A stretch of DNA of 64,000 nt from Nonomuraea thailandensis (GTDB lineage Bacteria; Actinomycetota; Actinomycetes; Streptosporangiales; Streptosporangiaceae): the NCBI RefSeq assembly GCF_024172165.1, contig NZ_JAMZEB010000002.1, forward strand, positions 7,151,501 to 7,215,500, given 5' to 3'. Both the position numbers and the translations under genes were made by a program. Each line of letters begins with the position of its first letter. Position 1 is the stretch's first letter. Below the pieces are notes generated by a model. It ran no database searches. It was not told where the DNA came from and saw nothing but the letters and a program-made list of their open reading frames with translations. Positions 58,446 through 64,000 of the stretch are shown here, one piece after another.

Positions 58446-59945
58446 CTAGGCGGCGGGCTCGTGGTCGAACCAGTCGAAGGCGACGCTGCCGGCCGTGACG
58501 TACATGCCGGCGACCCGCCCGGTGAAGCCGCCGGCGACCTGTGTGGCGACGTACCGGCCGTCGAGCTCGGCGAGCACCTGCCCGTCCACGGAGAAGGCGA
58601 TCGTGTCGGGACCGCCCGCGCCGACGCCGAGCGGCTCGGCCGCCGGGGCGGTCACGGAGGGCGGGAGCAGGTCCGTCGTACGGAAGGCCAGGGTGAGCGT
58701 GACGGGCCCGGCAGGCACCGGCCGCTCGGCCACGCACTGCCGCACCGGCCCGATGCGGGCGATCACCCGGGCCGTTCCGTCGCCCACCTCCAGGTCGTAG
58801 TGGTGGGCCTCGTCCATGCGGACCGACAGCCCGCCCGTGCCGGACCCCGGGTCGAGGCGGGCGCTGACGCGGCAGTCAGGATGTTGCTGACGGCGGCCGA
58901 CGAACGTGCACCCGGGCCGGTCGAGCGTCGGGCCGGTGGCGTGCAGGGTGAGCGAGCCGGGGCGTTCCGTCAGCGACCAGGAGCCCTCGGGGCGGGTGCG
59001 GGGCGAGATCCAGTGCGGGGCCAGCGCGCCGGCGTCGAAGTCGTCCCGCGACGGCGCCGGCGGGAACGGGTGCCAGGCGGCGGGCGCCGGATGCCGTTCG
59101 AGCACCGGGCCCGCGACGGGCCAGCCGTCCCGCCACTCGACCGGCACCAGGAACGTCTCCCGCCCCAGCACGTGGAAGCCCGGGGTGTGACCGCGCGGCC
59201 GGGTGCCGAGCAGCACCATCCACCACGTCCCGTCGGCGGCCTCCACCAGGTCGGCGTGGCCGGTGCTCTGGATCGGCAGGTCGGTGCTGCGGTGGGACAG
59301 GATCGGGTTCGCCGGCGCGGGCTCGAACGGGCCGCGCGGCGAGCGGGCGCGCGCGATCGAGACGGCGTGCCCCCGGTCGGTGCCGCCCTCGGCGATCATC
59401 AGGTACCACCACTCGCCGACGTGGTAGAGGTGCGGCGCCTCGGGCCACTGCAGCCCGGTGCCCGACCAGGTCGGGAACGGCCCCTCCACCACCTTGCCCG
59501 TCTCCGGGTCGATGCGGGCCAGGTTCACCCCGGAGGTGGCGCACCAGCACGAGCCGTCCTCGTCCCACGCCAGGTCGGGATCGACGCCCGGCAGGTCGAT
59601 CCAGACCGGGTCGGACCACGGGCCCTCGGGGCGATCGGCGCTGACGATGAAGTTGCCGCGGTCGCTCACGTTCGTGCCGACCAGGTGGAACCGGCCGTCG
59701 TGGTGGCGCAGCGTGGGCGCGAAGACGCCGCCCGACGCCGCGGTCGCGGGCGGGAGCCTGAGCTGCTCCGGCCGGTCCAGCACGTTGCCGATCTGCCGCC
59801 AGTGCACCAGGTCGCGGCTGTGGAAGATCGGGATGCCGGGGAAGTACTCGAAGCTGGAGCAGGCGAGGTAGTAGTCCTCGCCGACCCGGCACACGCTCGG
59901 GTCCGGGTGGAAGCCGCCGAGCACCGGGTTGTCGTAGGTCCGCAC
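58446..59945 (-). CDS. GH43 beta-xylosidase/arabinofuranosidase
   Basis: A 499-residue GH43 enzyme. The five-bladed propeller begins NPVLGGFHPDPSVCRVGEDY with the base Asp15; the pKa-tuning Asp is in GVDPDLAWDEDGS and the acid Glu in LQWPEAPHLYHVG. A C-terminal beta-sandwich (residues about 320-499, DUF1349/GH43 C2 type) matches bacterial beta-xylosidases of subfamilies 11/12. GTG 59945 follows GGAGG and lies 2 bases after the GH3 stop, so both are co-translated. No signal peptide is seen, so it is cytoplasmic. It removes xylose or arabinose from imported xylo-oligosaccharides. Confidence 0.88.
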   Translation of the reverse strand: MRTYDNPVLGGFHPDPSVCRVGEDYYLACSSFEYFPGIPIFHSRDLVHWRQIGNVLDRPEQLRLPPATAASGGVFAPTLRHHDGRFHLVGTNVSDRGNFIVSADRPEGPWSDPVWIDLPGVDPDLAWDEDGSCWCATSGVNLARIDPETGKVVEGPFPTWSGTGLQWPEAPHLYHVGEWWYLMIAEGGTDRGHAVSIARARSPRGPFEPAPANPILSHRSTDLPIQSTGHADLVEAADGTWWMVLLGTRPRGHTPGFHVLGRETFLVPVEWRDGWPVAGPVLERHPAPAAWHPFPPAPSRDDFDAGALAPHWISPRTRPEGSWSLTERPGSLTLHATGPTLDRPGCTFVGRRQQHPDCRVSARLDPGSGTGGLSVRMDEAHHYDLEVGDGTARVIARIGPVRQCVAERPVPAGPVTLTLAFRTTDLLPPSVTAPAAEPLGVGAGGPDTIAFSVDGQVLAELDGRYVATQVAGGFTGRVAGMYVTAGSVAFDWFDHEPAA

Positions 59946-59947
59946 GT

Positions 59948-62326
59948 TCAGCCCTCCAGGAGGCGGGTTCGGGTGGTGAGGCGCCGCGGGCCGCGCAGCT
60001 CGCGGGTGTCGCCGGTGAGCCGGATGACCTGGCGCAGCGGCGGCTCGTCCGCGGACGGGCCGGCGGAGAGCGTGACGAGCCCCGGCTCGACGATGCGGCG
60101 CAGCTCGGCGCCGGTGTAGGAGAACGCGTCCGCGGGCACGCCGAACGCCACCGCGCGGCTCTCCCCCGGCGCCAGCGCCACCCGCGCGAAGCCGATGAGC
60201 TGGAGGGCGGGCCTGGCGACCTGCGCGACCGGGTCGGTGGCGTAGAGCTGCACGACCTCCTCGGCGGGCCTGTCGCCGGCGTTGCGCACGGTCACCGACA
60301 CCTCGATCTCGCCGTCCACGGGGTATTCGGCGAGGTCGGTGGTCATGGCGACGTACTCGATGGGCGCGTACGACAGCCCGTGCCCGAACGCGTACGCCGG
60401 GGTCGGGTCGAGCGCCGTGATGCCCTCGGCCTTCCTGCCCAGGGGCGGCTGCAGGTAGGTGGAGGGGTTGATGGCGGGCGAGGCGGGGATCTGGACGGGC
60501 AGCCGGCCCGACGGGTTCACCCGGCCGCTGAGCACGCCGGCCAGCGCCGCGCCGCCCTCCACGCCGGGGAAGAACGCCTGGATCGCCGCCGCGACCCGGT
60601 CCTTGTACGCCCCCAGCGCGTACGGCCGCCCCGACACCACCACCAGCACCGTCGGCGTGCCGGTGGCCAGCACCGCCTCGACCAGGTCCGGCTGGAGGCC
60701 GGGCAGCCGCAGGTCCGCCGCGTCGCAGCCCTCGCCGGAGGTGCCGCCGCCGAACAGCCCGGCCCTGTCGCCGACGAACAGCAGCGCCAGGTCGCACCCG
60801 GCGGCCAGCTCCGCCGCCGGCCCGATGCCCGACCGGTCGTCTCCCGTCACGTCGGCCCCGATCGCGTGGCGCAGCTCGGCGTGCGGGAACTCGGCCGCCA
60901 GCCGTTCCCTGACGGAGGGGATCGGCAGGCCCATGCCGTGCTCGGGGTAGCGGTCGAGCACGTGGTTGGGGAAGGCGTAGCAGCCCAGCAGCGTGCGCGG
61001 GTCGTCGGCGCACGGCCCGATGACCGCGACGCGGGAGGTGGTGGCCGGGTCGAGGGGCAGGACGCGGGCGGGGTTGCCGAGCAGGACGATGGAACGTTCC
61101 GCGACGGTGGCGGCGAGGCGGCGGTTGCGCGGGCTGTCCAGGTCCAGCTCGTCGGCGGTGCCGGGGACCGGAGAGGGGGCCTGGCGGGCACCGTTGCCGT
61201 CGGTCCGCGGGAGTGCGGCCGGGTCGCCGTCGAGGAGGCCGAGCTCGATCTTCTGCCGCAGCACCCGCCGCACCGAGTCGTCCACCAGCGCCTCGGCCAG
61301 CCGCCCCGCGCGGACGTGGTCCACCAGGTGCTCGCCGTAGGCGTGGGTCTCGGGCAGCTCCACGTCGATGCCCGCGAGCATGGCCAGCGCACCCGCCGCC
61401 GGCAGGTCCTCGGCCACCCCGTGCATGGACGCCAGGAACGGGATCGCCCAGTAGTCGGCGACCACCGTCCCCTCGAAGCCCCACTCCTCGCGCAGCAGGC
61501 GGCGCAGCAGGTGCGGGTTCGCGCCGACCGGCAGGCCGTCGAGGTCGGCGTAGGAGTTCATCACCGAGCGCGCCCCGCCCTCGCGCAGCGCCGTCTCGAA
61601 CGGCGGCAGGATCACGTCGGCCAGCTCCCGCGGCCCGATGCTGACCGGCGCCTGGTTGCGGCCCGCGCGGGAGGCGGCGTATCCGGCGAAGTGCTTGAGC
61701 GTGGCGATGACCCCGGCGCCCTCCAGGCCGCGCACGTACGCCGCGCCGAGCTGCCCCACCAGGTACGGGTCCTCCCCCAGCGTCTCCTCGACCCGCCCCC
61801 ACCGGTAGTCGCGCACCACGTCCAGGACGGGTGAGAGCCCCTGGTGCACCCCGGCCGCGCGCAGGTCGGCGCCGATCGCCGCGGCCAGGCGCTCGATCAG
61901 GCCGGGGTCGAAGGTGGCCGCCCAGGCCAGCGGCGTCGGGTACGCGGTGGCCCCGTACGTGGCGAACCCGGTCAGGCACTCCTCGTGGGCGATCGCCGGG
62001 ATGCCGTGCCGGTTGGCGGCCATCACCTGCTCCTGCAGGGAGCGCAGGCGGGCCGCGCCCTCGGCGGGGCTCAGCGGCGCGGTGCCGTAGACGCGGGTGA
62101 GGTGGCCGAGCCCGTAGCGCAGCCGCTCCTGCATGCCGCCGTCCACCGCGAAGCGGTCCTGAAGGGGCGCGACGTTGCCGGGCTCGCCGCTCTGCACCCA
62201 GACGGCGCCGAGCTGGGCCGCCTTCTCCTCCAGGGTGAGCTCGGCCAGCAGGCTCTCCACCCGCTCCCCGGTCGTACGGGCGGCGTCCCGCCAGGGCGCG
62301 AGGCCCGGCACGTTGACAGATGTCAT
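59948..62326 (-). CDS. GH3 beta-xylosidase/beta-glucosidase
   Basis: A 792-residue GH3 enzyme. The N-terminal barrel contains KHFAGY at 211-216 and the nucleophile Asp291 in GTVVADYWAIPF. The second alpha/beta sandwich includes LFVGDRAGLFGGGTSGEGCD, carrying the probable acid/base Glu. A fibronectin-III-like domain ends the protein (VSVTVRNAGDRPAEEVVQLY). ATG 62326 has GAAGG upstream. No secretion signal is visible. Co-translation with GH43 suggests xylan oligosaccharide use. The partial LacI gene at the window end and the palindrome at 62416 may control it. Confidence 0.9.
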   Translation of the reverse strand: MTSVNVPGLAPWRDAARTTGERVESLLAELTLEEKAAQLGAVWVQSGEPGNVAPLQDRFAVDGGMQERLRYGLGHLTRVYGTAPLSPAEGAARLRSLQEQVMAANRHGIPAIAHEECLTGFATYGATAYPTPLAWAATFDPGLIERLAAAIGADLRAAGVHQGLSPVLDVVRDYRWGRVEETLGEDPYLVGQLGAAYVRGLEGAGVIATLKHFAGYAASRAGRNQAPVSIGPRELADVILPPFETALREGGARSVMNSYADLDGLPVGANPHLLRRLLREEWGFEGTVVADYWAIPFLASMHGVAEDLPAAGALAMLAGIDVELPETHAYGEHLVDHVRAGRLAEALVDDSVRRVLRQKIELGLLDGDPAALPRTDGNGARQAPSPVPGTADELDLDSPRNRRLAATVAERSIVLLGNPARVLPLDPATTSRVAVIGPCADDPRTLLGCYAFPNHVLDRYPEHGMGLPIPSVRERLAAEFPHAELRHAIGADVTGDDRSGIGPAAELAAGCDLALLFVGDRAGLFGGGTSGEGCDAADLRLPGLQPDLVEAVLATGTPTVLVVVSGRPYALGAYKDRVAAAIQAFFPGVEGGAALAGVLSGRVNPSGRLPVQIPASPAINPSTYLQPPLGRKAEGITALDPTPAYAFGHGLSYAPIEYVAMTTDLAEYPVDGEIEVSVTVRNAGDRPAEEVVQLYATDPVAQVARPALQLIGFARVALAPGESRAVAFGVPADAFSYTGAELRRIVEPGLVTLSAGPSADEPPLRQVIRLTGDTRELRGPRRLTTRTRLLEG

Positions 62327-62415
62327 GGTTGCGACCTTCGAGAGATTCATCCCGATCATTAAGCCGGGACTTTAGGTGTCACCCGCAGGCTCGTCAAGAA
62401 TATTTCGAAGACGTA

Positions 62416-62428
62416 CCGAAAATTTCGG
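62416..62428. promoter_or_regulatory. Palindrome CCGAAAATTTCGG upstream of GH3-GH43 operon
   Basis: A 13-base palindrome (arms CCGAAA and TTTCGG around one A) in an AT-rich stretch 90 bases upstream of the GH3 start. CGAAA/TTTCG half-sites are usual for sugar-responsive LacI regulators in actinobacteria, and a LacI gene lies nearby at 63916. Confidence 0.5.
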
Positions 62429-62523
62429 GATCGCCTTTCTGGAAGACGGAAAACGACCTTCGGCGTGCCCGTTGATCAGGCAACTCACTCAGTCGCCTTC
62501 GGTGAAACTTTCAGGAAACGGAA

Positions 62524-62552
62524 GCGCCCGCCCCCTTACGGGGAGCGGGCGC
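62524..62552 (-). terminator. Strong hairpin after the DUF397 gene
   Basis: GCGCCCGC (62524-62531) pairs with GCGGGCGC (62545-62552), and inner CCCC pairs with GGGG around a 4-base TTAC loop. On the minus strand it begins 17 bases after the DUF397 stop and is followed by a T/C-rich run. Confidence 0.75.
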
Positions 62553-62569
62553 CGTCGTGCTGCGGAAGG

Positions 62570-62761
62570 TCAGGCCACGTTGCTCTCCTCGGCCTGGCGG
62601 TTGAGCGTTTCGAGGTCGAACGCGCCGGACTTGACGGCCGCGGTGAACGCCTCCCAGTCACGGCGAGGAACTTCCAGCACCGTGTCCGGGTTGTCCGCGT
62701 GGATGACCTCCACGTGGTCGTTGATCCGCTTCGCCGCGACGCGGCTGGCGTCGTGTGACAT
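62570..62761 (-). CDS. DUF397-like small protein
   Basis: A 63-residue protein of the DUF397 type, seen in VLEVPRRDWEAFTAAVKSGAFD. ATG 62761 has GAGGAG 9 bases upstream. DUF397 proteins usually sit next to helix-turn-helix regulators and may act as their partners or antitoxin-like controls; no such regulator is adjacent here, so this copy is solitary. A strong terminator follows. Confidence 0.75.
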   Translation of the reverse strand: MSHDASRVAAKRINDHVEVIHADNPDTVLEVPRRDWEAFTAAVKSGAFDLETLNRQAEESNVA

Positions 62762-63017
62762 CTGCAGCACTCCTCTCGGTGTACTTGCGGGCTCCGCCCC
62801 GGTCACCCGTTCGCAGGAGGACCGGGGCGGTTGCGGGCAGCCTCGCATCCCGGTGAGCGATCGGCCAGGGGTATGACGGCCGAACCGGGTGAGGAAATCC
62901 CATCCGGAGATGACGATCTTTAGACCTCAGTGGTAGAAACGCCGCCCGCCGGGGCGTGCACACCGGTCATAAGGGGGCGAGTGGCACACCCGTCACGGAC
63001 GTCCGCGGCCTCCCGGG
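62762..63017. other. 256-bp intergenic region
   Basis: It lies upstream of the DUF397 gene and downstream of the methyltransferase gene, both on the minus strand. It must hold the DUF397 promoter, probably in the AT-richer stretch around 62890-62945. I see no gene, RNA or clear palindrome. Confidence 0.4.
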
Positions 63018-63746
63018 TCAGCGGGCGACGGCCAGGAGGGCGAAGCGGCGGGCGGTGGCCTTCAGGGGGCGGCCCCGGGCCATGTCGTCGTGGACGGCGC
63101 GCAGCCGGTCCTCGTACGCGGCCACGTCGAAGCCGGGCACCTGCCACGAGACGACGCGCAGGAACAGCACGAGCGCGCCGATGTCGTGGAACGTGGTGGT
63201 GAAGGACGCCTCCTCACCCCAGGTGATCTCCAGGTCGTCCAGGGCGGCCGTCGCCGAGGCGAGGTCCCAGGCGTGGTGCGGATGCGGGGGGCCGCCGAGC
63301 GCGACGTTGAGCTCCTCCAGGTCGCGCCCGGACACCTGCTGGGTGAGGTACCTGCCGCCGGGGGCGAGCAGGCGGCGGAGCTCGGCCGGGTCGCAGGACT
63401 CGTGGCGGTTGAGCACGAGGTCGAAGGAGGCGTCGGGGAACCGGCGGGTGTCCTCGGCGACCTCGACGCCCAGCGGCTCCAGGCGGGCCCTGGCGATCGG
63501 CAGGTTGGGGGCGTACCCCTCGGTGGCCGCCGCGCGCGGGGGCAGCGGGGCCAGGGAGACCAGCAGCTCGCCGCCGCCCGTGCCCAGGTCGAGGAGGGAG
63601 GCGGCGTGCCTCAGGTGCTCGCGGGCCAGTCGCTCGTAGTCCCAGGGCAGCTCGCCTTCGTAGGTGACGCGGTCGCGGAGGAGGGTGAAGTCCCAGCCTT
63701 CGAAGGGGGTCGCCTGCGCCTGGCGGATCAGCTCCTCGAAGTCCAT
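63018..63746 (-). CDS. Class I SAM-dependent methyltransferase
   Basis: A 242-residue class I methyltransferase. Motif I is SLLDLGTGGGELLVSLAP, motif II the acidic EGYAPNLPIARARL, and the post-motif region FDLVLNRHESCDPAELRRL. The NRHESCD segment is typical of small actinobacterial methyltransferases of unknown target. ATG 63746 is chosen; an ATG four codons upstream is also open. The gene stands alone on the minus strand, and a tandem repeat lies just upstream of it. Confidence 0.82.
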   Translation of the reverse strand: MDFEELIRQAQATPFEGWDFTLLRDRVTYEGELPWDYERLAREHLRHAASLLDLGTGGGELLVSLAPLPPRAAATEGYAPNLPIARARLEPLGVEVAEDTRRFPDASFDLVLNRHESCDPAELRRLLAPGGRYLTQQVSGRDLEELNVALGGPPHPHHAWDLASATAALDDLEITWGEEASFTTTFHDIGALVLFLRVVSWQVPGFDVAAYEDRLRAVHDDMARGRPLKATARRFALLAVAR

Positions 63747-63807
63747 GCTCGCGATCATGCCGCATCTCCGCGACGGCTCGCACCGCGATTCATCCGCGAT
63801 GCCGGCC

Positions 63808-63902
63808 GACGCGCGCCCGAGAGGCGGCCCGATGCCGCCCGACGCGCCCGAGAAGTGGCCCGATGCCGCCCGACGCGCCCGAGAAGTGGCCCGATGCCGC
63901 GG
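63808..63902. repeat. 31-bp tandem repeats
   Basis: Three units: 63808-63840 (33 bases, diverged), 63841-63871 and 63872-63902 (the last two differ only at the end). Each starts GACGCGCCCGAGA-like and contains CCCGATGCCGC. The array fills the gap between the methyltransferase gene and the LacI gene end. Confidence 0.9.
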
Positions 63903-63915
63903 CGAACGCGTGCGC

Positions 63916-64000
63916 TCACGCCCGCGGCGGGGTGCTCTCGCGCAGGACGACGGTGGCCGGGAGGCGGATCTCCTCCGGGGCGTCGTCCGACAGCGCCAGC
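63916..64000 (-). CDS. C-terminal end of a LacI-family regulator, truncated by window edge
   Basis: The last 28 codons of a minus-strand gene (stop at 63916-63918). The visible end, EEIRLPATVVLRESTPPRA, is the typical final strand and tail of LacI/GalR regulators (xxLPTxLVVRxSTxPP). The start lies beyond the window. It is a candidate regulator of the nearby GH3-GH43 operon. Confidence 0.75.
   Translation of the reverse strand, partial: LALSDDAPEEIRLPATVVLRESTPPRA

Overview
The window is GC-rich actinobacterial DNA, roughly 70% or more G+C by eye. It has dense genes, many 4-base ATGA/GTGA overlaps, and GTG starts. Families typical of filamentous actinomycetes are present: a DUF397 protein, a DUF574 SAM-methyltransferase, an ECF41 sigma factor, a Ser/Thr kinase with WD40 repeats, and an AA10 LPMO. 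I infer a soil actinomycete, probably Streptosporangiales (Nonomuraea-like). No rRNA, phage or insertion sequence is seen.

Region 1 (1-8.3 kb, +) is a plant polysaccharide operon: GH42, GH29, GH78, a five-bladed propeller glycosidase and a Tat-exported GH28. Region 2 (8.4-14.4 kb) holds a kinase/WD40 protein, a small membrane protein, and an anion permease preceded by a short Cys-Cys leader ORF and a CBS-domain gene. Region 3 (14.6-24.6 kb) is a formate/selenium island. A two-component pair converges on genes for a Tat-exported formate dehydrogenase (alpha, FdhE, iron-sulfur beta, NrfD-type gamma). The alpha subunit is read through an in-frame UGA as selenocysteine, with a SECIS-like hairpin just after it. 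Upstream on the same strand are a luciferase-like protein, selB and the selenocysteine tRNA gene; selA and selD are not in the window.

Region 4 (24.8-32.7 kb) has an uncharacterised protein, an alpha/beta hydrolase, an amidohydrolase-GAF-MFS operon divergent from an RpiR regulator, an orphan type II thioesterase and a TetR regulator. Several intergenic or gene-end stretches carry 21-33 bp tandem repeats. Region 5 (32.7-37.2 kb) looks like a glutarate-type module: aldehyde dehydrogenase, class III CoA-transferase and two regulators, divergent from a glutaryl-CoA dehydrogenase. Region 6 (37.2-48.0 kb) is one long operon: copper amine oxidase, oligopeptide ABC transporter, P1-family Ntn hydrolase, PaiB-like flavoprotein and C45-family Ntn hydrolase. 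It is divergent from a LacI regulator with a perfect palindrome between them. Regions 5 and 6 could together convert amide-linked amines to CoA thioesters; that link is inference.

Region 7 (48-58.4 kb) holds an NDH-2-like flavoprotein and membrane protein divergent from an ECF41 sigma factor, an AA10 LPMO, a Uma2 protein behind three close palindromes, a three-gene signalling set (sensor kinase, degenerate kinase-like protein, LuxR regulator), a PP2C-like membrane protein, a methyltransferase and a membrane EEP-domain protein. Region 8 (58.4-64 kb) is a GH3-GH43 operon with a candidate operator, a DUF397 protein, a methyltransferase, a tandem repeat and the end of a LacI regulator gene that runs off the window.
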